52,326 nt of DNA, taken from positions 411,420 to 463,745 of the forward strand of contig KI547166.1 of the NCBI GenBank assembly GCA_000497835.1, written 5' to 3'. Made by a program: the position numbers and the translations under genes. A model generated the notes under the pieces. The model searched no databases. It was not told where the DNA came from and saw only the letters and a program-made list of their open reading frames with translations. Position 1 is the first letter of the stretch. Every line of letters begins with the position of its first letter. The DNA comes from a gamma proteobacterium L18. GTDB lineage: Bacteria > Pseudomonadota > Gammaproteobacteria > Pseudomonadales > Pseudomonadaceae. This document shows, piece after piece, positions 1 to 8,463 of this stretch.

Positions 1-193
1 GAAGGCGGCGTCTGGCGCGCGCGGTGTATCAGGTGGACCGCAGCGCCGGTGACGCGGCCTGGCGGCCGCTGCTACAGGGGACCGTGTCGCCTGCATCGCG
101 ACCAAGGTCGGCTCCTACGCCGCCCTGTAGCTGCCGAAGGCTGCGTCTGGTACACGCGGTGCATCAGATGGACCGCAGTGCCGGTGACGCGAC
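1..193. repeat. REP-type intergenic repeats at the window edge
   Basis: This stretch has no gene. Positions 1-56 and 134-193 are two diverged direct copies of one GC-rich unit (GGACCGCAG then GCCGGTGACGCG in both). Positions 51-78 are identical to the 28-nt right arm of the inverted repeat at 45800-45827. Positions 84-117 match the unit paired at 28129-28201 and 44842-44904 (core CTGCATCGCGACCAAGGTCG then GCTCCTAC). Such mosaics of palindromic units between genes are typical of Pseudomonas REP/BIME sequences. The left end is cut by the window. Confidence 0.75.
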
Positions 194-219
194 CCGGCCT
201 GCGGTGATCTTGCGAGGCG

Positions 220-1128
220 TCAAGGCTTCAGAACACCACGCGACAACAACGGCGAATGCCGTGGCAAATGCACGCTCAACGCTTTTGGCCGCGCGCTGAA
301 GCGCAAGCTGTCGCCCGCCAACGGCTCACCGTCCAGGTTGATGTCCAACCCTTCGGCGCTGTGAATCTCGACCCACGGCAGCCGCGTGCGCACGAACAGG
401 TTATCCACCCCCAGCCCGCCGGCCAGCAAATCGCGCAGGGTCCCGAACACCTCGGTCGGCGCCGGCAGGATGCTGACATCCAGCAGGCCATCGTCCGCCA
501 ACGCCTCGGGGCACAGGACGTGCCCGCCTCCCGCCTGCCGACCATTGCCAATGCCCAGTGCCAACAATTGCCCTTCCCATTCAAAGCCCGGGCCGGTCAG
601 GCGACCGTAGGCCGGACGCAGCTCGGCAAAACGTGACAAGCCGGTAAACAGGTAGGCAGCACCGCCCAGCACCTTTTTCAGGTCATCGGAGGTATTGGCC
701 GTGACCTGGCTACCAAAGCCCCCGGTGGCCATGTTCAGGAACAATTGCCCACCCACCTCCCCCAGGTCGATGCGGCTGGCCGGCTCATCCAGCAGGGCCA
801 AGGCCCCGGCGCAATCGAGCGGCACGCTGGCGGCATGGGCGAAATCATTGGCCGTGCCCAATGGCATCAGCACCAGGCTGGCATCGGTGTCTGCCTGAGC
901 CATGGCCTCGGCGATATCGCGCAAGGTGCCATCACCACCACCGGCAATGATATGCGGGTAGCCGGCGGCCAGCGCCTCCTGGACCAGACGCTGTGCATCA
1001 CCCGCCTCCCAGGTCAGCCGCACGGCGATTTCACAGCCACTGGCCCGATGGGCCTCCACGGCGCGACGAACGTCGTCATTGAGCGCTTGCTTGCCATGCA
1101 ATATCAGAAAAGCCTTGCGCACCGTCAT
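220..1128 (-). CDS. yegS: YegS/DAGK-family lipid kinase
   Basis: Predicted cytoplasmic lipid kinase of the diacylglycerol kinase catalytic family, 302 aa, the usual length for YegS. The N-terminal half carries the nucleotide-binding motif IIAGGGDGTLRDIAEA, followed by LMPLGTANDFA, both hallmarks of the family. YegS-type enzymes phosphorylate phosphatidylglycerol or diacylglycerol in vitro; the physiological substrate is uncertain. I chose the ATG at 1128 over the one at 1143 because GGAGG lies 5 nt upstream of it. The gene is divergent from the exopolysaccharide operon, from which it is separated by about 375 bp, and is probably monocistronic. Confidence 0.93.
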   Translation of the reverse strand: MTVRKAFLILHGKQALNDDVRRAVEAHRASGCEIAVRLTWEAGDAQRLVQEALAAGYPHIIAGGGDGTLRDIAEAMAQADTDASLVLMPLGTANDFAHAASVPLDCAGALALLDEPASRIDLGEVGGQLFLNMATGGFGSQVTANTSDDLKKVLGGAAYLFTGLSRFAELRPAYGRLTGPGFEWEGQLLALGIGNGRQAGGGHVLCPEALADDGLLDVSILPAPTEVFGTLRDLLAGGLGVDNLFVRTRLPWVEIHSAEGLDINLDGEPLAGDSLRFSARPKALSVHLPRHSPLLSRGVLKP

Positions 1129-1503
1129 GCTGCCTCCGGTCATGTAAACGGCCTCTTTACGCCCATTTTGGGCACAGAAGCGTCAAAAAAACCCATACAG
1201 CAGTGCGGGTCTTTGAAGGTTTTTTGGCGCTTGACACGAATTTCATTCGCGAGGCGCTGATTCATGGACTTTACTGAGATTTTAAAGTGCCATGTAAGTG
1301 TGTTGTTTTTGTAGCGTTTGAACATTAGAGTAGCAACAATTAACGGAAAAATGACGCGCAATACCCCGCCAACAAAAGAACGACAATAAACTGACACCAA
1401 GGAAGGGCCTTTGCGACACTCGGTCATCACACGACTCAACATGGAATAGCCGCACTGCTTGTTGTCGGCCTTGGACTGCCAACGGTCTGGAGGGAGGGGA
1501 TTT
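1129..1503. promoter_or_regulatory. Divergent intergenic region upstream of the exopolysaccharide operon
   Basis: About 375 bp without a convincing gene, clearly more AT-rich than the flanks, especially 1260-1400. It must hold the promoters of yegS (minus) and of the polysaccharide operon (plus). A TTGACA occurs at 1231-1236 but I see no good -10 element 16-18 bp downstream of it. A FleQ-box-like site at 1382-1395 is listed separately. A strong purine-rich ribosome binding site (1489-1500) precedes the first operon gene. Confidence 0.6.
1382..1395 (+). promoter_or_regulatory. FleQ-box-like site
   Basis: The sequence GACAATAAACTGAC resembles the published P. aeruginosa FleQ consensus GTCaNTAAAtTGAC. 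It differs at one strongly conserved position (T2 to A) and one weakly conserved position (t10 to C). It lies about 109 bp upstream of the first gene of the exopolysaccharide operon. FleQ is a c-di-GMP-responsive regulator that controls matrix polysaccharide operons in Pseudomonas, so the context fits. The assignment rests on sequence likeness only. Confidence 0.45.
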
Positions 1504-2940
1504 ATGCGCTTGCAACCCGTGGACAGTCTATTAATGACTCGGCCAAGTATGGTCGAGTATTTCCTGTTCGCCATTCGCCTGGTTCACGGGCTGACCGCCA
1601 TCGCACCGGGCCTGCTGATTCTGTGGCTCGACGCCAGCATCGACACCGGAGCCGTGCGCAACGACCTGGCGGTGCTGTGCTTCTTCGGTTTTCTCAGCGT
1701 GCTGATTTTCCAGGCACTGGGCATCTATGCCGAGTCCATCTTCAGTAACCGACTGCGCTTTCAGACCACCTTCTACGCCTGGGCATCCGCCTTCTGCCTG
1801 CTGCTGTTCATGCACCGCGCCCTGGCGCTGTTCAATTTCATCAGCAACCTGCAACTGGCCATCTGGTTTATCGGCACCTTTATTTTGTTCGGCATCGAAC
1901 GGCTGATCCTGCTCACCCTGTTCCAGCAACTGATGATGCGCGGCGTGTTTCTGCAAAACTCGGTGATTCTGGGCGCCACCGAGAACGGCCAGCGCCTGGC
2001 CGAATACCTGTTGCAACACCAGGACATTCGCGCCGGCGTGGTGGGGTTTATCGACGACCGCATTGCGCGGCTGCCCAAGAACCTGGTGAACCTGCCGTTA
2101 CTGGGCAACTCCCAGGACCTGGAACAGCTGATCCGCGAAGAAAAGGTCACCCAGGTACTGGTGGCCATCCCCTGGTCGGCCGAAAACCGCATGGACTACA
2201 TCATCCGCGAACTGCGCCGCCTGCCCGTGAACGTGCTCTTGGTGCCGGACATGGTTGCTTTCCGCCATTCCCACAACCGCATCACCGAAGTGGCCAACCT
2301 GCCCATGTTCAACGCCTCCGAGGTGCCGCTACGGGGTTGGTCACCGTTTTTCAAGCGCCTGGAAGACATGCTGATTTCCACCATGGCGCTGCTCGCGCTG
2401 TCACCGATCATGCTGCTGGTGGCACTGGCCATCAAACTCGATTCACCCGGCCCGGTGCTGTTCAAGCAGAAGCGCTATGGCTACAACAACCGCTTGATCG
2501 AGGTGTACAAGTTCCGCTCCATGCACCAGCACCAGGCCGACGCCAACGCCGAGAAGCAGACCGTGCGCGGCGATTCGCGCATCACCCGCGTGGGCCGCTT
2601 CATCCGCAAGACCAGCCTGGACGAGCTGCCGCAGCTGTTCAATGTGTTCGGCGGCAGCATGTCGATGGTGGGCCCGCGGCCGCACGCCACCGCCACCAAG
2701 GCTGCCGGCATCCTGTTCGAGGAAGCGGTGAAGGAATACACCTCACGCCACCGGGTCAAGCCAGGCATCACCGGCCTTGCCCAGATTAATGGTTACCGGG
2801 GCGAGACCGACACCCTGGAGAAGATCGAAAAGCGCGTGGAGTTCGACCTGGAGTACATCGAGAACTGGTCGGTGTGGTTCGACCTTTACATTTTGTTCCG
2901 CACTGTCCCGGCAGTGCTTCTGACTCGCGAGGTTTATTGA
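1504..2940 (+). CDS. Undecaprenyl-phosphate sugar phosphotransferase (WcaJ/PssY-type initiating transferase)
   Basis: Polyprenyl-phosphate hexose-1-phosphate transferase, 478 aa, expected to start the repeat unit by moving a sugar phosphate (commonly glucose-1-P) to undecaprenyl phosphate in the inner membrane. The N-terminus has about four membrane helices, then a Rossmann-like CoA-binding-type region ([19 protein letters not shown]), a further hydrophobic helix, and the C-terminal bacterial sugar transferase domain. That domain shows KFRSM at 336-340, DELPQLF at 373-379 and VGPRP shortly after. The start is the ATG at 1504, preceded by GGAGGGAGGGGA; an upstream in-frame ATG at 1459 has no such site. 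First gene of the operon. The sugar transferred is inferred from the family. Confidence 0.93.
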   Translation: MRLQPVDSLLMTRPSMVEYFLFAIRLVHGLTAIAPGLLILWLDASIDTGAVRNDLAVLCFFGFLSVLIFQALGIYAESIFSNRLRFQTTFYAWASAFCLLLFMHRALALFNFISNLQLAIWFIGTFILFGIERLILLTLFQQLMMRGVFLQNSVILGATENGQRLAEYLLQHQDIRAGVVGFIDDRIARLPKNLVNLPLLGNSQDLEQLIREEKVTQVLVAIPWSAENRMDYIIRELRRLPVNVLLVPDMVAFRHSHNRITEVANLPMFNASEVPLRGWSPFFKRLEDMLISTMALLALSPIMLLVALAIKLDSPGPVLFKQKRYGYNNRLIEVYKFRSMHQHQADANAEKQTVRGDSRITRVGRFIRKTSLDELPQLFNVFGGSMSMVGPRPHATATKAAGILFEEAVKEYTSRHRVKPGITGLAQINGYRGETDTLEKIEKRVEFDLEYIENWSVWFDLYILFRTVPAVLLTREVY

Positions 2941-4395
2941 ATGGGCACGCTTATCCCCTGCATCATCGCCGGCGGCGCTGGCACCCGCCTGTGGCCTGTC
3001 TCCCGCGAGGCCATGCCCAAGCCCTTCATGCGCCTGCCCGATGGCGAAAGCCTGCTGCAGAAAACCTTCAAGCGCGCCACCGGCCTGCCTGGGGTAGAGC
3101 GCCTGCTGACCGTGACCAATCGCGAGGTCTTTTTCCGCACGGTGGATGACTACCGATTGCTGAATAAGGGCGGTGCGGGCCTGGATTTCATTCTTGAACC
3201 GTTCGGTCGCAATACCGCACCGGCCATCGCCGCAGCAGCCCTTCACACCGCGCGCCTGTATGGCGAAGACGCGCAGTTGCTGGTGTTGCCCGCCGACCAC
3301 CTGATCACCGACGTGGCGGCTTTTGCCCAGGCCGTGCAGGACGCCCAGGCGCTGGCCGATCAAGGCTGGTTGGTGACGTTCGGCATCGTGCCCACCAGTG
3401 CCGAAACCGGCTTTGGCTATATCGAGAAGGGCCAGGCGCTGAGCAACGGCGGCTATCAGGTGGCGCGCTTCGTGGAAAAACCCAACGCCGCCACCGCCGA
3501 GGAATACCTCAAGGGCGGCCTGCACCTGTGGAACGGCGGCATGTTCCTGATGCGCGTGGACGCCATCCTGGGCGAATTCCAGGCCCACGCCCCGGACGTG
3601 CTGGAAGCGGTCACCACCTGCCTTGCCGCCAGCCACCGCAAGGACGGCAACCGCGAGCTGCAACTGGAGCTGGACAGTACCACCTTCGCCCAGGCGCCGG
3701 ACATCTCCGTGGACTACGCGATCATGGAGCGTTCGCAGAAGGTGGCGGTCATCCCCTGCCACCTGGGCTGGAGCGACATAGGTTCGTGGCAGGCGGTGCG
3801 CGCCCTGAGCCCTGCCGACAGCAACGGCAACCAGTGCAACGGCGAAACCGTGCTGCATGACGTGCACAATTGCTACATCGACTCGCCCAAGCGCCTGGTG
3901 GGCGGCGTGGGCCTGGACAACCTGATCATCATCGACACCCCGGACGCGCTGCTGATCGCCGACGCCGAGCGCACCCAGGAAGTGAAATTCATTGCCCAGG
4001 CGCTCAAGCGCCAGGGCCACGACGCCTACCTGCTGCACCGCACCGTCACCCGCCCCTGGGGCACCTACACGGTGCTGGAGGAAGGCAAGCGCTTCAAGAT
4101 CAAGCGCATCGTGGTACGCCCCAACGGTTCGCTGTCGCTGCAGATGCACCACCACCGCAGCGAGCACTGGATTGTGGTCAGCGGCATGGCCCGGGTGACC
4201 AATGGCGAGCGCGAGTTCCTGCTCGACACCAACGAATCGACGTTCATCAAGCCCGGCCATACCCACCGCCTGGTCAACCCCGGGGTCATCGACTTGGTGA
4301 TGATCGAGGTGCAGAGCGGCGAGTACCTGGGCGAGGACGACATCGTGCGCTTCACCGACGTGTACGGGCGCGTGCCCGAGGCCCCCAAAGCCTGA
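2941..4395 (+). CDS. Bifunctional mannose-1-phosphate guanylyltransferase / mannose-6-phosphate isomerase
   Basis: AlgA/PslB/CpsB-type enzyme, 484 aa, the normal length for the bifunctional family. The N-terminal nucleotidyltransferase domain has the signature AGGAGTRLWPVSRE (from about residue 10) and FVEKP at 177-181. The C-terminal cupin (type II PMI) domain carries the metal-binding cluster QMHHHRSEH at 401-409 and the late FIKPGHTHR motif. It should make GDP-mannose for the polymer, implying mannose or a mannose-derived sugar in the repeat unit. The ATG directly follows the stop of the preceding gene, so the two are translationally coupled. Confidence 0.95.
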   Translation: MGTLIPCIIAGGAGTRLWPVSREAMPKPFMRLPDGESLLQKTFKRATGLPGVERLLTVTNREVFFRTVDDYRLLNKGGAGLDFILEPFGRNTAPAIAAAALHTARLYGEDAQLLVLPADHLITDVAAFAQAVQDAQALADQGWLVTFGIVPTSAETGFGYIEKGQALSNGGYQVARFVEKPNAATAEEYLKGGLHLWNGGMFLMRVDAILGEFQAHAPDVLEAVTTCLAASHRKDGNRELQLELDSTTFAQAPDISVDYAIMERSQKVAVIPCHLGWSDIGSWQAVRALSPADSNGNQCNGETVLHDVHNCYIDSPKRLVGGVGLDNLIIIDTPDALLIADAERTQEVKFIAQALKRQGHDAYLLHRTVTRPWGTYTVLEEGKRFKIKRIVVRPNGSLSLQMHHHRSEHWIVVSGMARVTNGEREFLLDTNESTFIKPGHTHRLVNPGVIDLVMIEVQSGEYLGEDDIVRFTDVYGRVPEAPKA

Positions 4396-4454
4396 ACCCC
4401 TTATTGAAATGCCAGGAAGCTGTACTTCATGCGCCACAGGAAGACTGACCAATG

Positions 4455-4461
4455 AAAAAAA
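4455..4461 (+). repeat. A7 homopolymer that breaks the frame between ATG and the lipoprotein gene
   Basis: An ATG at 4452 has a good ribosome binding site (AGGAAG, 4438-4443) but is followed by seven A residues. With seven A the frame runs into MKKSVATTRCCH and is out of frame with the export gene. With six A it would read MKKVLLLLGVVMLVAC, a textbook lipoprotein signal peptide. This is either a slippery or phase-variable tract, a real mutation, or a one-base homopolymer error. Confidence 0.8.
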
Positions 4462-5265
4462 GTGTTGCTACTACTCGGTGTTGTCATGCTGGTCGCATGC
4501 AGCAATCAGGCGAAGGTGAGCTTGCCGGACGGCAATATCCTCAAGGAAGCGCACAAGGAGGGCGAAGCCTTGGCGGGTCAGCCGCTGCCGCCTGAACGCA
4601 TCCGTGCCGGCGACACGTTGCGCATCGTGCGCAACACCGGCGAGGCACCGTCGATTTCGGCGTTTACAGCCAACTCGATCTACGAGCTGACGCTGTTCAA
4701 CGTGCAAAACGACGGCACCTTCGCCTACCCCTACATCGGGCAGGTGAAAGCGGCCGGCTTGTCCACCGAGCAGTTGACCACGGTGCTGGAAGGCAAACTT
4801 GGCAAGATCTACCGCGACACCTCGCTGACCATCAACATCAACACCGCCCCCAGCAACACGGTGTTCATCGGTGGCGCGGTGCGCACCCCCTCTGCCCTGC
4901 CCGTCACCGTGGCCACCACGCTGGAGCAGGCCATCGTCGGCGCCGGCGGTGTGCTGTCAGTGGCCGACAGTGGCAACGTGGCCTTGATGCGCCAGGGCGA
5001 AGACGGCAAGTACAAGACCTATTTCTTCGACTATGCGAGCTCCCTGTTCGCCCAGAACGGCAAAGGGCCGGTGCTGCTGCAACGCGGCGACGTGGTATTC
5101 GTGCCCAAGTCCCATGTGGGTAACGGCATCGAGTGGGTCGACCTCTACCTCAACCAGCTGATTCCGTTCAACAAGAGCATCGGCCTGGGGCTGACGTATG
5201 ACCTGAGGGGTGCGACCAAGATCAACAGCAGTAGCACTCAGAACATCGGCACCGTCAATAACTAA
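4462..5265 (+). CDS. Polysaccharide export outer-membrane lipoprotein (Wza/GumB family)
   Basis: Periplasmic/outer-membrane polysaccharide export protein, 267 aa as annotated from GTG 4462. It has a hydrophobic leader ending in the lipobox LVAC, a Poly_export domain (RAGDTLRIV through TININTAPS) and an SLBB-like region (VFIGGAVRTPSALPV, then LQRGDVVFVPKS). It is shorter than E. coli Wza and resembles short GumB-like exporters. The start is odd: the well-placed RBS and ATG (4452) are shifted by one base in an A7 run, and the in-frame GTG at 4462 has no well-spaced RBS. The body of the gene is intact, so the product is probably made through the MKK start in some cells, by slippage, or from a sequence with six A. 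Confidence 0.85.
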   Translation: MLLLLGVVMLVACSNQAKVSLPDGNILKEAHKEGEALAGQPLPPERIRAGDTLRIVRNTGEAPSISAFTANSIYELTLFNVQNDGTFAYPYIGQVKAAGLSTEQLTTVLEGKLGKIYRDTSLTININTAPSNTVFIGGAVRTPSALPVTVATTLEQAIVGAGGVLSVADSGNVALMRQGEDGKYKTYFFDYASSLFAQNGKGPVLLQRGDVVFVPKSHVGNGIEWVDLYLNQLIPFNKSIGLGLTYDLRGATKINSSSTQNIGTVNN

Positions 5266-5292
5266 TCCGCCTGGGCGCAAAGGACTAAACTC

Positions 5293-7284
5293 ATGATCAA
5301 CATCCGCTCCTTCCGCGACTTGCTGCGGCTGTATTTCATTTTTCGCAAGGAAGTGAAGCTCACCGTACTGCTGACGTTCGTGATCATCGTGCTGGGCGCG
5401 TTCCTGCTGCCCAACCGCTATGAATCCACGGCCCTGCTGCTGGTCAAGCCAGGCCGTGACACCAGCACCCTGCCGATCGAGATCTCCGACCGCCAGGCCA
5501 CCATCATCCCCACCCAGCGCGACCCGATCGTGGACGAGGAACAGATGTTCAGCGGCCGCCCCATCGCCCGCCTGGTGGCCGAGCAGTACCTGGATGACCT
5601 GTCGCGCCAGCCGCGCAAGGAAGGCGTGCTCGCCAGCATCAAGTACGCGGTCAAGGGCGCGGCGGACAGCATCATCGACATCAGCCGCGGTTTCCTGCAA
5701 CTGCTGGGCCTGGCCGAGAAGCAGACACCCGTGGAGCGCCTGGCCGCCCAGTTGGAGAAGAACCTCACGGTCACTCACTCCACCAACTCCTCGGTGATGG
5801 AAGTGAGCTTCACCTGGAAAGACCCGGAAGTGGCCCAGACCGTGCTCAAAAGCTGGATCAGCAATTACGAGCAGGAGCGCACCCGCACCCTGGGGCGCAA
5901 GAGCCTGTACACCTTCTATGAAACCGAGAGCAACGCCACTTCCGCGCGCATCCTGGACTACAAGAAGCGCATGCAGGCCCTGCTCGATCAACTGGGCGCC
6001 ACCAGCATCACCGAACGCCTGAACGACGTGTCGCGCAACCTTAACGACCTGAAAGGCGAGCGCCTCAACACCCTGCGTTCCATTGCCGCCACCCAGGCCG
6101 GCCTGGACGTGCTCAAGCAGCAGATGAAGGACCTGCCCAAGGAAATCCGCATCGCCCGTGAAATCGCCGTCAACCCTGACCGCGACGACCTGATGCAGCG
6201 CATCAACACCAAGCAGATCGAGAAGCAGGAACTGCTGCGCACCTTCCAGGACGATGCCCCGCCGGTACGCGCCATCAACACCGCCATCGACAACCTGCAG
6301 GCGCTGATGAACAGCCGTGCCGAAACCGTGCAACGTTCGCAGAACATGGCGGCCAACCCCATCTACACCCGCCTGCAGAACAGCTACGCCGACCAGGCCG
6401 CCAGCCTCAGCCGCCTCAAGTCCCAGGCGGCGCAGCAACAGGACCAACTGGTCAAGCTGGAAGCCGACCGCGCCAAGGCCGTGTCCCTGGAGCCCGAGCT
6501 GTCGCAGCTCAAGCGTGAACTGGACGCTGCCGACAAGAGCTACGCGCTGTACAGCGAAAGCCTGGAAAAAGCCCGCATCGACCGTGAACTGGACAACAGC
6601 CAGATCAGCAACATCGCCATCATCGAGCAAGCCACCCTCAACCCCAGCCGCGTCTTCCCCAAAAGCCTGCTGATGCTGCTGTTCGCCATCCCGATCAGCC
6701 TGGCCGTGGGCCTGCTGGCGCTGTACTTCTTCTACCTGCTGGACCAGCGCATCCATGATGGCGACAAGATCGAGGAGCGCTTCGGCGTCAAGGTGTGGAG
6801 CAGCCTGCAGGACATCAGCGACCAGCACCCTCAGCGCCTGAGTGCGTTCACGGCCAGCATCTACCGCCTGTACGGGGTGTTGCCGCTCAAGCAGGTGCCG
6901 GAGAAGGGCCTGAGCATTGGCCTGACCTCGGCGCGCAAGGGCGAGGGCGTGACCTTTGTCATCGACCATCTGCGCACCCTGTTGCAGGAACGTGGCCAGA
7001 CCGTACGCACCACGGGCAACGCCCCCGCCCTGCCAGGCGAGATCCTGCTGGTGGACGCCGGTGGCTTCTTCTCCAACCAGGAAGCCTTTGTCAGCCTGAG
7101 TGACGTGGACCTGATTGCGCTGATCGTGGAAGCGGAAAAAACCACCGTGCCGGTGCTGGACAACGCCCTGTCGATCCTCACCACGGCGTTCCGCCACGTG
7201 GACGGCATCATCATCAACCGTCGTCGCTTCGAAATCCCCGAGAAGGTGCTGCAGTTCCTGTCGCGCATCCGGAGCCACGCCTGA
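5293..7284 (+). CDS. Wzz/GumC-type polysaccharide co-polymerase with degenerate kinase-like domain
   Basis: Inner-membrane chain-length/export co-polymerase, 663 aa. It has a first membrane helix near residues 20-40, a long periplasmic coiled-coil region, a second helix near 457-483, and a cytoplasmic C-terminal domain shaped like a bacterial tyrosine kinase. The P-loop equivalent at about 546-554 reads SARKGEGVT, where active relatives have a GEGKS/T-type sequence, so the Walker A lysine is missing. ILLVDAGGF (584-592) corresponds to the Walker A' strand. There is no C-terminal tyrosine cluster. It is therefore likely a structural partner of the exporter and not an active kinase. RBS AAGGA precedes ATG 5293. 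No Wzb-type phosphatase is encoded nearby, which fits a non-kinase. Confidence 0.88.
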   Translation: MINIRSFRDLLRLYFIFRKEVKLTVLLTFVIIVLGAFLLPNRYESTALLLVKPGRDTSTLPIEISDRQATIIPTQRDPIVDEEQMFSGRPIARLVAEQYLDDLSRQPRKEGVLASIKYAVKGAADSIIDISRGFLQLLGLAEKQTPVERLAAQLEKNLTVTHSTNSSVMEVSFTWKDPEVAQTVLKSWISNYEQERTRTLGRKSLYTFYETESNATSARILDYKKRMQALLDQLGATSITERLNDVSRNLNDLKGERLNTLRSIAATQAGLDVLKQQMKDLPKEIRIAREIAVNPDRDDLMQRINTKQIEKQELLRTFQDDAPPVRAINTAIDNLQALMNSRAETVQRSQNMAANPIYTRLQNSYADQAASLSRLKSQAAQQQDQLVKLEADRAKAVSLEPELSQLKRELDAADKSYALYSESLEKARIDRELDNSQISNIAIIEQATLNPSRVFPKSLLMLLFAIPISLAVGLLALYFFYLLDQRIHDGDKIEERFGVKVWSSLQDISDQHPQRLSAFTASIYRLYGVLPLKQVPEKGLSIGLTSARKGEGVTFVIDHLRTLLQERGQTVRTTGNAPALPGEILLVDAGGFFSNQEAFVSLSDVDLIALIVEAEKTTVPVLDNALSILTTAFRHVDGIIINRRRFEIPEKVLQFLSRIRSHA

Positions 7285-8462
7285 TGCATATCGCGCTGCT
7301 GGCCCCTGCCGCGCCGGAACAGAACGGCATTGCCGATTACGCCGGCCACCTCAAGCACGCCCTAGAGCAACAGGGCGTGCGGGTGAGCACCCCGCTGGCG
7401 GGCCTGGGCAATGACGTAGCGCGCACCCAGGCCGCACTGAACAGTTTCGACTGGAACGGCATCGACCTGGTACACGCCGAAATCGGCGGTGGCCGGGTGG
7501 CCGAGTTCAATGCCCTGCGCACCCTGCGCCAGCGCTTTGCGCGCCTGCCGCTGACCGCCACCGTGCATGACCCCGAGCGCCTGGTGTGGCGCAGGGAGCG
7601 CCTGCCGTGGCCGCTGTCGATGGCGCAGAAGATGCCCAACCCGCTGCCGCAGATCGCCACGGTGCTGGCCGACCCGCTGTGCCTGCGGGAAGAACGCTCG
7701 CTGGCACAAAGCCTGACCCGCCTGGTGACCCTGACCAACGCCGGCAGCCAATGCCTGAAGCAACGCATGGGGCTGGCGGACAAGCAGATGGCGGTCATCG
7801 CCCATGGCAACCTGGACATTCCCCCGGCGCCCCTGCCGCCGCTGGAGCCGCTGCGCCTGCTGTACTTCGGCTTCATCTACCGCGGCAAGGGCATCGAGGA
7901 CCTGCTCGACGCCCTGGCCCTGACCTTCAGCCAGCAACCGGCCCTGCGCGAGCGCATCCGCCTGACCCTGGCCGGCGGCAGCGAGCCGGAAATGGCCTTC
8001 GGGCCATCGGGCAGCTACCTGGACCAATTGCGCCAACGCATCAACCAGTTGCAACTGGGCGACAACATCGAGTGGGGCCTGGACGTGCCGGCCGAGGACA
8101 TCCCGGCCGTGATCCAGGCGCACCACGTGATGGTGCTGCCCTACCGCGAATCGAGCAAACTCAAGCTGCTGGGTACCCTGCGCGGCACCAGCGGCGCGCT
8201 GTCCTGGGCCGCCGCCTGCGGACGCGGGGCGATCACCTCGGACGCGCGTTCGTTCGCCGAGGAGGTCAGCCATGACAACGGCATCATTTTCCCACAAGGC
8301 AATGTCCCGGCCCTGGCCGCGGAGCTGAGCCACCTGTGCGCCACCCCCGAACTGGCGGTGCGCTGGGCCGAACACGCAAGCCTGATAGGCAGCCAGCGCA
8401 CCTGGCCGCATACCGCCGCCCGTTTTGTCCAACTGTTCGAGGATGCCTGCGGAGGGCACTGA
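7284..8462 (+). CDS. Glycosyltransferase family 4 (first of three)
   Basis: Predicted cytoplasmic GT-B-fold glycosyltransferase, 392 aa, adding one sugar to the lipid-linked repeat unit. The N-terminal Rossmann half starts MHIALLAPAAPEQNGIADYA, a form seen in GT4 enzymes. The C-terminal half has LLYFGFIYRGKGIEDLLDAL and a donor-site region around VMVLPYRESSKLKLLGTLRG. The usual E-x7-E motif of GT4 is not obvious, so the donor sugar cannot be guessed. The ATG overlaps the preceding stop by one base (TGATG), indicating translational coupling. Confidence 0.85.
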   Translation: MHIALLAPAAPEQNGIADYAGHLKHALEQQGVRVSTPLAGLGNDVARTQAALNSFDWNGIDLVHAEIGGGRVAEFNALRTLRQRFARLPLTATVHDPERLVWRRERLPWPLSMAQKMPNPLPQIATVLADPLCLREERSLAQSLTRLVTLTNAGSQCLKQRMGLADKQMAVIAHGNLDIPPAPLPPLEPLRLLYFGFIYRGKGIEDLLDALALTFSQQPALRERIRLTLAGGSEPEMAFGPSGSYLDQLRQRINQLQLGDNIEWGLDVPAEDIPAVIQAHHVMVLPYRESSKLKLLGTLRGTSGALSWAAACGRGAITSDARSFAEEVSHDNGIIFPQGNVPALAAELSHLCATPELAVRWAEHASLIGSQRTWPHTAARFVQLFEDACGGH

Positions 8463-8463
8463 A

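Noticed and set aside
1..210. CRISPR-like repeats at the window start
   Set aside because: Only two diverged copies and palindromic REP units, with no regular spacers and no cas genes.
1231..1259. Sigma-70 promoter from TTGACA at 1231
   Set aside because: No acceptable -10 sequence lies at 16-18 bp; kept only as a remark.
2743..4452. 569-codon minus-strand frame opposite the GDP-mannose enzyme gene
   Set aside because: Same antisense artefact; no RBS and no motifs.
4957..7278. Open frame of 773 codons on the minus strand opposite the co-polymerase gene
   Set aside because: It is an antisense shadow from the strong third-position GC bias; its composition is low-complexity (V/Q/H/D/G-rich) with no family motif, while the plus strand encodes a clear protein.
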